DNA from: Flintibacter sp. KGMB00164
GTDB taxonomy: Bacteria > Bacillota > Clostridia > Oscillospirales > Oscillospiraceae
DNA length: 64,000 bases
NCBI RefSeq assembly: GCF_008727735.1
Contig: NZ_CP044227.1
Location: forward strand, 744,001 to 808,000
Direction: 5' to 3'
Each line of letters starts with the position of its first letter. The stretch's first letter is position 1. The notes under the pieces were generated by a model. That model was not told the DNA's origin and searched no databases. It saw nothing but the letters and a program-made list of their open reading frames with translations. Below are positions 22,690-32,732 of the stretch, in pieces. The position numbers and the translations under genes are program-made.

Positions 22690-24018
22690 CTACTCGCTTT
22701 TGATGGCCTCCAAAACGGAGATGCGTACCGCCTTGTTGGCCGGATAGCAGCCTGCGCCCAAGCCAATGAGAACAGAGAAAAGGACGGCAAAGAGCAGAAG
22801 CCACGGTGGGATCACCGAAATCCTTGCCACATCCTCTCCGCCAAGCAGAGCAGGAATGAGATGGTCTAAGCTGGGCCCCATGGATATGAAGTTAACAGCC
22901 GCCGAGATAATAACACTGATGACACAGGCAGATATACCACCCATAAAGCCAATGGCACCGGCTTCCGCCAAAAACATGATCCGGATGTCGGAGACCGGGC
23001 AGCCCAGAGATTTCATGATTCCGATCTCCCGAGTGCGCTCGGAGATAGACATGATCATGGTATTGATAATGCCCAGCGCGGCCACAAACAGCGAGATGGC
23101 ACCCAAGCTGCCCAGTGTCATCTGTCTATGCTGGGCTTCTTTTTCTAAGGGCTTGCGTACGCTCTCCATGGATTCGGTGGGATATCCCATAGCGTTGATC
23201 TTACCCTCTACTCCCGAGACCTGGCTGATGCTGGAGGTCTTGACTAAAATGCTGTCATAGGAGATGGGAATATCATGGTCGGCCTGTCCCAGGAGGCGGC
23301 GCAGGTCATCCAGGGAGATCATAACGCCGTCAACGGTCTCGTTGCCCTTGGAGTAGTCCTCTTTTATCACACCCACCGGATGCAGCGGCATAGAAAATAC
23401 CCCAGCACGGGTTTTCACTTCCAAGGTAAATTCCTGGCCGATGGGATCCAGGTAGGGGGCGGGGACAGAAATCTGATTGCCGAATCCATCCCAGTCGCCG
23501 TCAAAGCGGTTGACCATATCGTCCCCCTCGGGGCGTAAGGTATCTTTCAAATTATAGGCCATGTACTGCCCGATGATAGCATCGCCGGGCTTTGTGGCAG
23601 GGGAGCCTTCCAAAAAGCGGTAGCCCATGGTTTCCATGACGCTGACATCCATAGCTACGATGTTGGTCCATTGGGCCACATAGCGGTGGTCTGGTCCGGC
23701 GGACAGGGTAACGGAGTCAATATCCAGAGTAAATTTCGGCGTGACTGCTTTTACTCCGCTGATCTCCCGCAGCTGTTGAAGCAGATGGTCGTCCAGTGCG
23801 CCTGTTTGGCTGTTTTGCGGGGGATTTACGGTGATGATCGTCAAGTCTCCCAGCTCTGACAGGGCTTTTTCCTGAGTCTCTTTCATGCCTACACCCAGGG
23901 ATACGGTGATGACAATGGAGCAGCATCCGATCAGCACGCCCAGGGTGGTAAGAAAGGTGCGTGTTTTTTTGCGGAGCAGATTCTGGGCGCACAGGTGGAA
24001 CAGGTCTTGCCGTCTCAC
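22690..24018 (-). CDS. MacB/FtsX-type ABC transporter permease
   Basis: This 442-aa protein has one N-terminal helix (~20-45), a large extracytoplasmic MacB_PCD domain (~50-290) and three C-terminal helices of the FtsX domain. These include the conserved cytoplasmic ISERTREIGIMKSLGC loop that couples to the ATPase. The GTG start at 24018 is 3 nt after the ATPase stop. With that ATPase it should export or mechanically transduce rather than import. The substrate is unknown; peptide antibiotic or lipoprotein-type cargo is common for the family. Confidence 0.92.
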   Translation of the reverse strand: MRRQDLFHLCAQNLLRKKTRTFLTTLGVLIGCCSIVITVSLGVGMKETQEKALSELGDLTIITVNPPQNSQTGALDDHLLQQLREISGVKAVTPKFTLDIDSVTLSAGPDHRYVAQWTNIVAMDVSVMETMGYRFLEGSPATKPGDAIIGQYMAYNLKDTLRPEGDDMVNRFDGDWDGFGNQISVPAPYLDPIGQEFTLEVKTRAGVFSMPLHPVGVIKEDYSKGNETVDGVMISLDDLRRLLGQADHDIPISYDSILVKTSSISQVSGVEGKINAMGYPTESMESVRKPLEKEAQHRQMTLGSLGAISLFVAALGIINTMIMSISERTREIGIMKSLGCPVSDIRIMFLAEAGAIGFMGGISACVISVIISAAVNFISMGPSLDHLIPALLGGEDVARISVIPPWLLLFAVLFSVLIGLGAGCYPANKAVRISVLEAIKSE

Positions 24019-24021
24019 CGG

Positions 24022-24828
24022 TTAATTCCCCGCATTCCGGTAATGCAGGCGGCGGAATGGCTCAACAAACAAAACCGGATCTGAAATGGTATTTGATTCA
24101 TACAATCCCCTCTCCTTTTCCATATGCTGCTCCCGAATAATCCCGCCGTCCAGCAGGGTAACGATATGATGCGCGTAAGAAGCCATCTCCGGGTCGTGGG
24201 AGACCAGAATGACAGTCTGGTGGAAATCCCGGGCGAAGGAACAGATCATATCCATGACCTGGAAGGTGGCTTTTGAGTCTAGGTTTCCTGTGGGTTCATC
24301 GGCAAAGACGATGTCAGGCCGGGAGATAAAGGCCCGCGCAATGCCTACGCGCTGCTGCTGGCCGCCGGACATCTGGCTGGGAAAGTGGTTAAGCCGATGG
24401 CTCAGGCCCACTCGGGAAAGAAGCTCTCTGGCTGCCTGCTCCCGCTGGGGCTTAGGTACCCCACGGAACATCAGCGGGAGAGCTACATTTTCTGTGGCCG
24501 TCAGGTTGGGCAGAAGGTTATAGGATTGAAAGACAAATCCCAGATGCCGCTGACGGAAATTCGTAAGCTGTGTTTCGCTCAGACGAGAGATGGGGACGCC
24601 GCCGATCAGTACCTCGCCCCGGGTGGGCTTTTCCAGCCCGGAGAGCTGATTGAGCAGGGTGCTCTTTCCGGAGCCGGAGGGACCGAAGATACAGCAGATC
24701 TCTCCCCGGTGAATATTCAAGGTGATATCCCGGAGAGCCACCACAGTTTCGTCTCCTGCGGGGTATTCCTTCCAGAGGTCTCTGACTTCAATCACAGGCT
24801 GGCTGCGCAGATTAGATCCATCCATCAT
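24022..24828 (-). CDS. ABC transporter ATP-binding protein (LolD/MacB type)
   Basis: This 268-aa protein has Walker A GPSGSGKSTLL, Q loop FVFQSYNLLPNL, signature MSGGQQQRVGIARAF, Walker B IVFADEPTGNLDS and the H loop VSHDPE. A ~35-residue C-terminal extension past the usual domain is slightly unusual. The start at 24828 has AAAGGAGG upstream. It forms an operon with the permease. A terminator separates it from the two-component genes just upstream on the same strand, whose regulator may control it, as is typical of such gene sets. Confidence 0.94.
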   Translation of the reverse strand: MMDGSNLRSQPVIEVRDLWKEYPAGDETVVALRDITLNIHRGEICCIFGPSGSGKSTLLNQLSGLEKPTRGEVLIGGVPISRLSETQLTNFRQRHLGFVFQSYNLLPNLTATENVALPLMFRGVPKPQREQAARELLSRVGLSHRLNHFPSQMSGGQQQRVGIARAFISRPDIVFADEPTGNLDSKATFQVMDMICSFARDFHQTVILVSHDPEMASYAHHIVTLLDGGIIREQHMEKERGLYESNTISDPVLFVEPFRRLHYRNAGN

Positions 24829-24904
24829 TCGGCCTCCTTTCTGTTATGGATGATACTCCGGCAAGCTTTAGCACCCATTTGTCCGGCGTTAAAATTCGTA
24901 AAGA

Positions 24905-24946
24905 AAAGAACAAACTTTCAACCAAGGCTGAAAGTTTGTTCTTTTT
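24905..24946 (-). terminator. Terminator after the histidine kinase gene
   Basis: AAAGAACAAACTTTCA pairs with TGAAAGTTTGTTCTTT, with T/A runs on both strands. Confidence 0.88.
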
Positions 24947-24949
24947 GAA

Positions 24950-26560
24950 TCATGATTCCTCTTGAGGGGGAAGCTGTGAGTCAATAGGCAGGCGCAGGAC
25001 AAATTCGGTGCTGCGGCCGGGTGCGGGATGGGGAGTGAGGCTTATGGTGCCTCCGTGCTTTTCCATAATGCGCCGCGTGATGGCCAGTCCAAGGCCGCTT
25101 CCGGTGCCGGAGCGGGCGTCGCTGCCCACTACGAAGGGCTCAAAGATATAAGGGATGCGCTCGGGAGGAATGCCGGAGCCATTGTCCGCCACCCGCACTA
25201 AGGCGAAAGACTTTTCTACATCCACATCAAAAAACAGCACGGTTCCCAGCCGGTTATGCCGCAGAGCGTTGGAGAGCAGGTTGTCCAGTACCCGGCGGAA
25301 CTGGAGGGGGTCCAGCTGGCAGAAGATGGCACGTTCTGGGATGGAGATCTCCAGAGAGAACCCTGCCAGATCGATCTCCTCGTACTTCACGGCCAGATAT
25401 TCCCGCAAAAATTCGCACAGGTCGGTGCGCTCGGGGTGGAGGATAAACTCCGGGTGCTCCACCTTGCTGTACTCATGGAAGGCGTTGACCAGCTCGGTGA
25501 GAGCCTCCGCCTTGCTCTGGATGGCCCGCAGGTAGCGGGTCTGCTCCTCGGGCGGAACCTTGCCGTCGCAGATGGCGTCGATGTAGCCGGCAATGACAGT
25601 GATGGGCGTTTTCAGGTCGTGGGAGATATCGGCAATCAGTTTCTGACGTCCCTCGTCCAGAATCCGGCGCTGGCGCTCACTCTCCGCCAGCCGGTCGGAG
25701 AAACGGTCAAAGCTCTCTCCAATGCGGCGGATTTCCAAAGTACCTCCGCACTCGCCAACCCGTACAAGGCGGCCCTCCGACTGGGAGATCACCGCGTCGT
25801 TGAGCTTGCGCAGAGGACGGCCGATTTTCCGACTCAGCCACCAGATGAACAGTCCTGCATCGGCCAGGAACAAAGGCAGGAACAAAAGCCAAATGACTCG
25901 GGACTGGTTGTAGTGTCTGAGATAATCAGTCTCATTCCAGAGAGCCTCCCGCAGAAGCAGGGTCATAGTCTGACCCTGGCTGTTTTCAAAGGAAGTGCAC
26001 TGAAGAAAACTGTTAGGATATCGGGAACCGGTAAGCAGTTGATATTCCCGGGGGGTATAGCTGGTTTTCCCGTCCTGCAATCCGCCCAAGAGGACCTGAT
26101 AATTCTGATCCAGTGCCATCAGGTCCACAGATTCTTCACCTGTATCACTTTGAAAGGTGTGTTTGATAAGTAAATAACTGACATTGCTCTTGTGTTGGCT
26201 CAGATCGTAGGAGTCGATCAGAACATTGCTGCCGTATTGGGGGATGCAGGAGAGCTCCTGCTGGGTATAGGAGGAGTCAAAATCTTCTGTGGAGGCGTAG
26301 ACCAGTTTTCCGTTGCTGTCATAAACGCCGAAGGAATCTCCGCTGTTGCTCAGATAGTGCCGCAAGCTGTCGTACTTTCCCTCTGTCAGGGCGGGGTCGC
26401 TCAGCATAGCTATCCAGTCCGACGGCACATAGCTGGAATTGAGGTAGTGATTCCAGAGAGAAAAAATCCCTCCGGCAATTATCAGCAGAGTCAGAGTGAA
26501 AAGCAGGTAGCTTCTGGCCAGTAGCCGGAACAGACTTCCGGAACGCTTGTTATTTTTCAA
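24950..26560 (-). CDS. Sensor histidine kinase
   Basis: This 536-aa protein has TM1 at ~17-38, an extracytoplasmic sensor of ~180 residues and TM2 at ~222-243. A HAMP-like linker is followed by HisKA with H314 in ADISHDLKTPITV, then HATPase_c with NALRHN and DNGSGIPPERIPYIFEPF boxes. The TTG start at 26560 overlaps the regulator stop, giving translational coupling. Signal unknown. A terminator separates it from the ABC exporter genes that follow on the same strand; cell-envelope stress is a reasonable but unproven guess. Confidence 0.92.
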   Translation of the reverse strand: MKNNKRSGSLFRLLARSYLLFTLTLLIIAGGIFSLWNHYLNSSYVPSDWIAMLSDPALTEGKYDSLRHYLSNSGDSFGVYDSNGKLVYASTEDFDSSYTQQELSCIPQYGSNVLIDSYDLSQHKSNVSYLLIKHTFQSDTGEESVDLMALDQNYQVLLGGLQDGKTSYTPREYQLLTGSRYPNSFLQCTSFENSQGQTMTLLLREALWNETDYLRHYNQSRVIWLLFLPLFLADAGLFIWWLSRKIGRPLRKLNDAVISQSEGRLVRVGECGGTLEIRRIGESFDRFSDRLAESERQRRILDEGRQKLIADISHDLKTPITVIAGYIDAICDGKVPPEEQTRYLRAIQSKAEALTELVNAFHEYSKVEHPEFILHPERTDLCEFLREYLAVKYEEIDLAGFSLEISIPERAIFCQLDPLQFRRVLDNLLSNALRHNRLGTVLFFDVDVEKSFALVRVADNGSGIPPERIPYIFEPFVVGSDARSGTGSGLGLAITRRIMEKHGGTISLTPHPAPGRSTEFVLRLPIDSQLPPQEES

Positions 26561-27224
26561 GCTTATACCCCAATCCTCTCACGGTGATGATGTAGCGGGG
26601 ACTCTTGGGATCATCCTCGATTTTGTCCCGCAGCTTGGAGATATGCACCATCATAGTATTGTCATCGCCCTCAAAGTAGTTTCCGATGGCCCCTTCATAG
26701 AGCTGGATCTTGGTGTAAATGCGGCCGGGAGAGCGCATGAGCAGAGCCAGGATCTTATACTCCATGGGAGTGAGGAGAATCTGCTTGCCGTTTTTGGTCA
26801 GCTGGAAGGTGGTGGTATCCAGGGTCAGTTCCCGCACGGTGAGAATATCGCTCCCGCTGCGAGAGGCGCGGCGCAGCTGGGCCTTGACCCGGGCCACGAT
26901 TTCCACAGGGTTAAAGGGCTTGGTGATATAGTCGTCCGCCCCCAGATTCAGGCCCAGGATCTTGTCGTTGTCCTGGCTTTTCGCCGAGAGGATGAGAATG
27001 GGAATATCGCTGAACTTGCGCAGGGCGCGGGTGAGCTCAAAGCCGTTGAGCTGGGGCATCATGATATCCAGAATGGCCATATCCGGGGCCTGTGCCCGGG
27101 CCAGATCCAGAGCCCGTGCGCCGTTGTCTGCCTCCAGGACTCGAAAACCTTCGCCCTCCAGGTAGAGCTTGAGCAGGCCTCGAATATCTGCGTCGTCCTC
27201 TGCAATCAGAATCAAAGGGTTCAT
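26550..27224 (-). CDS. OmpR-family response regulator
   Basis: This 224-aa protein has a receiver with D53 in ILDIMMPQLNGF and Lys in ITKPFNP, then a winged-helix domain ending ITVRGLGYKLEK. The start has AAGGAGG. It is the first gene of a regulator-kinase pair. A TATAAT lies upstream on the minus strand within 27225-27330. The ABC exporter downstream is a candidate target. Confidence 0.94.
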   Translation of the reverse strand: MNPLILIAEDDADIRGLLKLYLEGEGFRVLEADNGARALDLARAQAPDMAILDIMMPQLNGFELTRALRKFSDIPILILSAKSQDNDKILGLNLGADDYITKPFNPVEIVARVKAQLRRASRSGSDILTVRELTLDTTTFQLTKNGKQILLTPMEYKILALLMRSPGRIYTKIQLYEGAIGNYFEGDDNTMMVHISKLRDKIEDDPKSPRYIITVRGLGYKLEK

Positions 27225-27393
27225 CTTGGACGGCCTCCTTTTTATATATGTTTAAGGCCATTATAACAAACTCAAAGGCCTGCGGAAAGCGCGGGCTTAA
27301 AAATTTTCTTGTTCTTAGTAAATCTTAAGAAAATCCAGGGGGAATTTATAGGGGGAGGCGATAGGATAGAAAAAAAGAGAAAGGACAGATGTT

Positions 27394-28137
27394 ATGTTTC
27401 GCCTGCCTCATATTTTGGTGCTGATATCGACCGGCGTGCTGGTCTGCCTTCTGATTACTGCGGCCCGTCGGGCTGGGAGAGAACGGGTACAGGGCTGGCT
27501 GAAGGTGTGCGCAGTGCTTGCGCTGCTGTTTGACCCGGTGTACTGGGTGTGGGAAATGCGGCAGTTTGGTCATATCCAGCCCTCGACCACCCTGCCCCTT
27601 TACCTGTGTTCCCTGTTTTGGATGATGCTGCCTCTGGCGGTCTTCTCCCGCCGGGAGAAGCTGCGGCAGATGGCGGCGGCCAATGTGTGCACCATGGGAG
27701 TCATGGGAGGCGTGCTGGGACTGGTATTCAATGTATACCTCAACCACTATCCGTTTTTCCACTTTGTTCCGGTACGCAGCCTGATTTATCACATTTTGAT
27801 GATTGCGGCAGCGGTGCTGCTGTGGGCCGGTGACGTGTACCGCCCCCAGCCCGGCGACCGGGTGCTCTGTTTTGTTCCGGTGGGCGTACTGGTAGGGGTG
27901 AGTCTGGTATGTAACCGCCTGTTTGGGTGGGACTACTGCTACACAGCCGGAGGAATTGGCACACCCCTGGAGGCGGCAAGCCGTATCATGCCCCGGTGGG
28001 CCTTTCTGTTCGTACTGTACGGCGGACTGTGGCTGGTGATCCAGGCGCTGTTCTACCGCCGGTTTTATACCGATGAAACGGGAAAATTTGAAATCAGAGG
28101 CAAGGGACTGGCCTGGGCCGGATCCTGGCGCAGATAA
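27394..28137 (+). CDS. TIGR02206-like (YwaF-type) membrane protein
   Basis: This 247-aa protein has about six to seven membrane helices. Family marks are TTLPLYLCSLF near residue 65-75, HYPFFHFVPVRSLIYHIL in the middle and a GGIGTPLEAAS loop. The start has AAAGGA 7 nt upstream. The family is of unknown function. It has its own terminator and no clear operon partner. Confidence 0.8.
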   Translation: MFRLPHILVLISTGVLVCLLITAARRAGRERVQGWLKVCAVLALLFDPVYWVWEMRQFGHIQPSTTLPLYLCSLFWMMLPLAVFSRREKLRQMAAANVCTMGVMGGVLGLVFNVYLNHYPFFHFVPVRSLIYHILMIAAAVLLWAGDVYRPQPGDRVLCFVPVGVLVGVSLVCNRLFGWDYCYTAGGIGTPLEAASRIMPRWAFLFVLYGGLWLVIQALFYRRFYTDETGKFEIRGKGLAWAGSWRR

Positions 28138-28139
28138 AG

Positions 28140-28167
28140 AAGAGGCCGCGGAAGCGGCCTCTTTTTT
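28140..28167 (+). terminator. Terminator after the TIGR02206-like gene
   Basis: AAGAGGCCGC-ggaa-GCGGCCTCTT is followed by TTTT. Confidence 0.88.
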
Positions 28168-28229
28168 CATTCCATTGGGACGAAAAATGTGGTAGAATGT
28201 CTGGAAAGCCAAGGGAAGGGAGAAACCCT

Positions 28230-29687
28230 GTGAACAAGACTGTACTCTACCTCATTTATTTCTGCGTCTACTCTGTGGCCCTGCTGCTCATTGGAAAGAG
28301 CAGCCTGCGGGACAACCGGACGGTAGGCAGCTATTTTACTTGTGACCGGAAGGTAAGCCTTCCTCTTTGTATCTGTACCTTTGCGGGGACCTGGCTGTCC
28401 GCCATCACCATTCTCAGCCTGACCGGCGGAGTGTATGAAGACGGCTTGGCAGTGCTGTTTTATTCGGTGGTGCCCTGGTTTTTAGGGGGACTTCTGCTGG
28501 CGGCGGTGAGCCGGCGCCTGTATGCCTGGGACGCCATCACCATTCCGGAAATCTTCCGCAAGCGCTACCAGTCTCCCAAGCTGCAGATGGCCTACGGTAT
28601 CATTTTTATTACCGTCTATGTGTTTTACCTGGTTACCCAGTATAAGGGCTTTGGCATGGTGGCCTCTGCACTGTTTGATATCCCCTATCCCGCTGCAGTG
28701 CTGATGGTCTATCTGTTTATCCTCTACACCACCTTCGGCGGATACCGCTCGGTGGTGCGGACGGATGCGTTTAATCTTACGCTGCTCAGCATTGGACTGT
28801 TTATTCTGTTTTTTACCATTGTAAGCCGCGTGGGAGGCCTGGGTGAGCTATACAGCCAGGCAAAGCAGATTTCCGGTTATGCACATCCCGGGGTGGAATA
28901 TCCCACCCAGACGGGAGAGCTGCTCTCCCTGTTTAACAGTCGCTATACCCCTCTGATCAGTTTGTCCATGTTCTGGGGCTGGGGACTTGGAGTAGCGGCC
29001 AACCCCCAGTATACCATCCGCATGCTGTGCGCCAAAAATGAGAAAACCGCCCGGTGGACGGTGCTGGGTGCGCTGATTTTGCTGGCGGTACTGTACTTTA
29101 CCTTAGTACATATCGGACTGGGAATGCGGGTTCTGGTACCTACGCTGCCCTATGTGAAGTCCTCGGATGAGGTGATCATCCGACTGCTCAACCAAGAGCT
29201 GTACACCGGCTGGAGCGGATTTTTCCTCTTTGCTATTATCGGAGCCTGTGTGTCTACGGCCAACTCTCAGCTACTGCTCATCGCGTCCTCTTTCTCTTAT
29301 GATGTGGTGCGTACTGCCGCGCCCAGACCCATTTCAGAGCAGCGCGTGCTTACGCTGGGACGTTTGGCGGTTTTTGGAGGCGGGACCATCTCTATGCTGA
29401 TGGCCCTTAATCCCCCGGATTTCACCCTGTCCTACGGGGGAGATGTGTGGGGAGCGGTGAGTATTCTGCTCTTCCCGTCTATGTATGGCACCCTCCTTTG
29501 CCGCTGGGTCACCAAGCGGGGCGTATGGGCCTGCATTTTGGTAGGAGCGGCTGCGATTCTGGTGCTCTATCCGCTCTACTATGCCGGCCATCTCGGAATC
29601 CATCCCGCTTTGCCGGGGGTGTTCATCTCCACGGCGGCCATGGCAGTGGTCTCGCTGCTGGACCGTAGAAAGGAGGGAGCACGATGA
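28230..29687 (+). CDS. SSS-family Na+:solute symporter
   Basis: This 485-aa LeuT-fold symporter has about 13 membrane helices. The family marks are TVGSYFTCDRKVSLPLCICT (TM1-2 linker) and a KGFGMVASALFDI stretch in TM5-6. GTG 28230 is chosen for a GGGAG site 6-7 nt upstream. The stop overlaps the next ATG (ATGA), so it is coupled to the NtrB-like kinase. It may import the compound sensed by that kinase or act as part of the sensor; 5-oxoproline or a glutamate-like compound is a candidate from the downstream operon. Confidence 0.9.
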   Translation: MNKTVLYLIYFCVYSVALLLIGKSSLRDNRTVGSYFTCDRKVSLPLCICTFAGTWLSAITILSLTGGVYEDGLAVLFYSVVPWFLGGLLLAAVSRRLYAWDAITIPEIFRKRYQSPKLQMAYGIIFITVYVFYLVTQYKGFGMVASALFDIPYPAAVLMVYLFILYTTFGGYRSVVRTDAFNLTLLSIGLFILFFTIVSRVGGLGELYSQAKQISGYAHPGVEYPTQTGELLSLFNSRYTPLISLSMFWGWGLGVAANPQYTIRMLCAKNEKTARWTVLGALILLAVLYFTLVHIGLGMRVLVPTLPYVKSSDEVIIRLLNQELYTGWSGFFLFAIIGACVSTANSQLLLIASSFSYDVVRTAAPRPISEQRVLTLGRLAVFGGGTISMLMALNPPDFTLSYGGDVWGAVSILLFPSMYGTLLCRWVTKRGVWACILVGAAAILVLYPLYYAGHLGIHPALPGVFISTAAMAVVSLLDRRKEGAR

Positions 29688-31342
29688 AGATACGGCGGCC
29701 CAGAATGGATATTGAAAACAAGATCCTGATTCCCTTCGTGTGCATCAGTCTGGCTACCGTGATCTGCTTTTGCGCTATCTTGTATTTTACGGAATACCGG
29801 GTCAAGGTAGCCGCCGAGCGGGAGAACGCCAGTACCCTGATCGGGTATATCCAGGCTGATTTGGAACTGGAGGATTACCGCCAGGACCCGAAAAAGCTGC
29901 TGGCTAAGTACCGCAATCACTACACGGGAGATAGCCTGTTTATCTATGATGAGCAGGGAGAACTTCTGCTGGGAAAGCCTGGCGTGGATGCTGAGGACCT
30001 GGAGGTACTGGCCCAGGCCACCGATCCCCAGCTGGGGTGGGAGATATCATACCGCCTGGATAACAGTGCCCTGCAGGAGCGGTTCATTGAGGAACAGAAA
30101 TATATGATCCTGGCGGCGGTAGCCATGCTGGTGATCATTGTCCAGGCCAGCGTACTCATTGCTCACAACATCTCTGACCCCATCCGCCGTCTCAGTGAGG
30201 TCTGCCAGAGCGTCAGCGAGAGTCCGGAACAGGAAGAACTGGATATGGAGGAGTATCTGGGCAAGGCGGACGAGGTGGGCCAGCTGGCCCGGGCCTTTGC
30301 CCGGATGATGGAGAGCATCCGAACCTATACCGGAGAACTGATTCGGGTCAAAACCCTGAATGAGAGTATCGTGGAAAACCTGCCCTTCGGCGTGGTGGCT
30401 TACGATCAGGAAGGAAAGGCCTTCTGTGTTAATGCCAGTGCCTCGGCCATGTTGGGACGGCAGGAGGAGCGGGACGAACAGGGGCGTACCCTGGAGATGC
30501 TGCTGGGGCAGATCATGCGCCGGGAGGACGTGTTGCCCGATCCTGCCCATCTGACGGAGCCCACGGGAAAAAGCCGGGATTACGAATTCGGCGTATGGCA
30601 GCTGCGGGAGCCGGACGGCTCCCGGTGGGGCGTGCTGTGTACCATCGACGACGTTACTTATAAAAAGAGAATGGAGGAGCGCTCCAGCGAGGAGGAAAAG
30701 CTGGCCTACACTGGCAAGCTGGCCGCCGATGTGGCCCATGAGATCCGCAACCCTCTGGCGGGTATTCGGGCAGGCATCCAGGTGGTTAGCCGCAAGCTGA
30801 CCCAGGAGCGGGATCAGAAGCTGTGTGAGGGCATGGTGCGGGAGGTAGACCGGGTCAACCTGCTCATCGAGAACCTTCTGAACCTGTCCCGGCGGCGGGA
30901 GAGCCAAAAGACCACGGTCAGCCTCAACGCGCTGTTTGATGAGCTGCAGCTGCTCTATTTTAAGGTGGCGGAGAATAAGGGGATCGCCTTTACCGCCCAG
31001 GTGGAGGGCAGCCTGTGGCTGTACGCAGACGAGGGGGAACTGCGCCAGGTACTGATCAACCTGATCAACAACGCGGTAAAGGCCATGCCGGACGGCGGGC
31101 AGCTGGAGATCCGGGCAGAGAAGGAGCCGGAGGGTGTGTGCCTGACGGTGACCGATACCGGCGTAGGTATGGGACCGGAGAAATTGGAGCAGGTGCTGCA
31201 TGGGGCCGGGACCGGCGGCCTTGGCCTGTCCATTGTGCGGCGGCTCCTGGGAGAAAACGGAGGACAGCTCTCCATGGAGAGCGGGCGTGGGGAAGGTACC
31301 CGGGCACGGATTGCCTTTCCCGGCAAAGGAGGAGAAGCATGA
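29684..31342 (+). CDS. NtrB-like sensor histidine kinase with PAS domain
   Basis: This 552-aa protein has TM1 at ~18-42, an extracytoplasmic sensor, TM2 at ~143-165, then HAMP and a PAS domain (~225-330). HisKA has H352 in VAHEIRNPLAGI, and HATPase_c has NLINNAVKAMPDGG and GTGGLGLSIVRRLLG. ATGA overlaps join it to the transporter before and the activator after. It should phosphorylate the sigma-54 activator. The direct coupling to a symporter suggests sensing of the transported solute. Confidence 0.93.
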   Translation: MKIRRPRMDIENKILIPFVCISLATVICFCAILYFTEYRVKVAAERENASTLIGYIQADLELEDYRQDPKKLLAKYRNHYTGDSLFIYDEQGELLLGKPGVDAEDLEVLAQATDPQLGWEISYRLDNSALQERFIEEQKYMILAAVAMLVIIVQASVLIAHNISDPIRRLSEVCQSVSESPEQEELDMEEYLGKADEVGQLARAFARMMESIRTYTGELIRVKTLNESIVENLPFGVVAYDQEGKAFCVNASASAMLGRQEERDEQGRTLEMLLGQIMRREDVLPDPAHLTEPTGKSRDYEFGVWQLREPDGSRWGVLCTIDDVTYKKRMEERSSEEEKLAYTGKLAADVAHEIRNPLAGIRAGIQVVSRKLTQERDQKLCEGMVREVDRVNLLIENLLNLSRRRESQKTTVSLNALFDELQLLYFKVAENKGIAFTAQVEGSLWLYADEGELRQVLINLINNAVKAMPDGGQLEIRAEKEPEGVCLTVTDTGVGMGPEKLEQVLHGAGTGGLGLSIVRRLLGENGGQLSMESGRGEGTRARIAFPGKGGEA

Positions 31343-32730
31343 GGGCGAAGGTATTAGTGGTAGACGACGAGTTCCTGATCCGCATGTCGTTGGAGAGCGG
31401 CTTGTCTGATCTGGGCTACCATGTACGTACCGCAGAGAGTATCCGGGAAGGGACGGAGCTGGCGGAGACGTTCCGGCCTGATGTGGTACTGCTGGATAAC
31501 CGTCTGGGCCAGGAACTGGGACTGGACCACATCGAGGATTTTAAAAAGGTGGATGAGGACATCCAGATCATCATGATCACCGCTTACGGCTCTGTGTCCC
31601 AGGCGGTAGAGGCCATGAAGCGGGGGGCTTGCCACTACATTCAAAAGCCCTTCGATCTGGAAGAGGTGGACCTGATCATCCGCCGCAACCTGGATCAGCT
31701 CAAGCGGCGGCGCAGCCTGGAACTGATGCGCCAGCGTCCCCGACAGATCGTGGGAGAGAGCCAGGCCATCCAGCGGATCTGCCGCAATGTGGACATTCTG
31801 GCCCAGAACGACAACGTGGATCTGCTCATCTGCGGCGAGACAGGAACAGGTAAAGGCGTGGTGGTCAATGCCATCCATGACAGCAGTCCCCGCCGGGATA
31901 CGCCGCTGGTCAAAATAAACTGCGGCGCCATCCCCGAGACTTTGCTGGAGTCGGAACTCTTCGGCTATGAGAAAGGTGCCTTCACCGGCGCCAACAAGGC
32001 GAAAAAGGGCCTGATGGAGCTGGCCGACGGGGGTACCGTGTTCCTGGATGAGATCGGTGAACTGCCTTTGTCCATGCAGGCCAAGCTGCTTACCTTCCTG
32101 GAGGACCGGCGCTTTAAGCGGGTAGGCGGCCTGCGGGATATCGAAGTCAATGTGCGTATCATTGCCGCCACCAACCGGGACCTGGAGGAAGAAGTGGAGA
32201 AGGGAACCTTCCGGGAAGACCTGTTCTACCGCCTAAACGTGATGCAGATCCGTATTCCCCCTCTGCGGGAGCGGCGAGAGGATATTCCGGTGTTGGCCCG
32301 GTTCTACCTGGAGCACTTCAATCGGAAATTCAACAAGCACCTCAAGGACATCGACCCTGCCTTTTTGCAGGAGATGGAGGGGTACTACTGGAAGGGCAAT
32401 GTGCGGGAGCTGCGCAACGTAATGGAGCGGTGCGTGCTGTTCAGCCGGGGAGAGCTTCTTACCGGCGAAGAGACCGGTCTGGAGCCCCGTCGGGAGGAAC
32501 GGAAGGGAGACAGCGGCCTGAGCTACCCCATGAAGGATCTGAAGCAGGGCAGCATCGATCTGAAAAAAGAGGTGGATGCCTTTGAGCGCACCTACATTGA
32601 CCGGGCCATGGAGCTGGCGGGCGGAAACAGCAGCCGTGCAGCTCAGCTGCTGGGATGTACCCGCTTTACCCTCAAGCGCCGTTTGGAGCAGGGCAATGAG
32701 AGTGCGAAAGAGAACAATGTGCAGAAATGA
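31339..32730 (+). CDS. NtrC-family sigma-54-dependent response regulator
   Basis: This 463-aa activator has a receiver with D53 in VLLDNRLGQELG and an AAA+ domain with Walker A GETGTGKG (166-173). The sigma-54 contact loop GAFTGA is at 213-218, with a GGTVFLDEIGEL Walker B region. A Fis-type HTH follows at the end (NSSRAAQLLGCTRFTLKRRL). The intact GAFTGA means it needs sigma-54. ATG 31339 has AGGAG upstream. About 150 bp after its stop is a near-consensus sigma-54 promoter, making the pxp operon its likely target. Confidence 0.95.
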   Translation: MRAKVLVVDDEFLIRMSLESGLSDLGYHVRTAESIREGTELAETFRPDVVLLDNRLGQELGLDHIEDFKKVDEDIQIIMITAYGSVSQAVEAMKRGACHYIQKPFDLEEVDLIIRRNLDQLKRRRSLELMRQRPRQIVGESQAIQRICRNVDILAQNDNVDLLICGETGTGKGVVVNAIHDSSPRRDTPLVKINCGAIPETLLESELFGYEKGAFTGANKAKKGLMELADGGTVFLDEIGELPLSMQAKLLTFLEDRRFKRVGGLRDIEVNVRIIAATNRDLEEEVEKGTFREDLFYRLNVMQIRIPPLRERREDIPVLARFYLEHFNRKFNKHLKDIDPAFLQEMEGYYWKGNVRELRNVMERCVLFSRGELLTGEETGLEPRREERKGDSGLSYPMKDLKQGSIDLKKEVDAFERTYIDRAMELAGGNSSRAAQLLGCTRFTLKRRLEQGNESAKENNVQK

Positions 32731-32732
32731 AC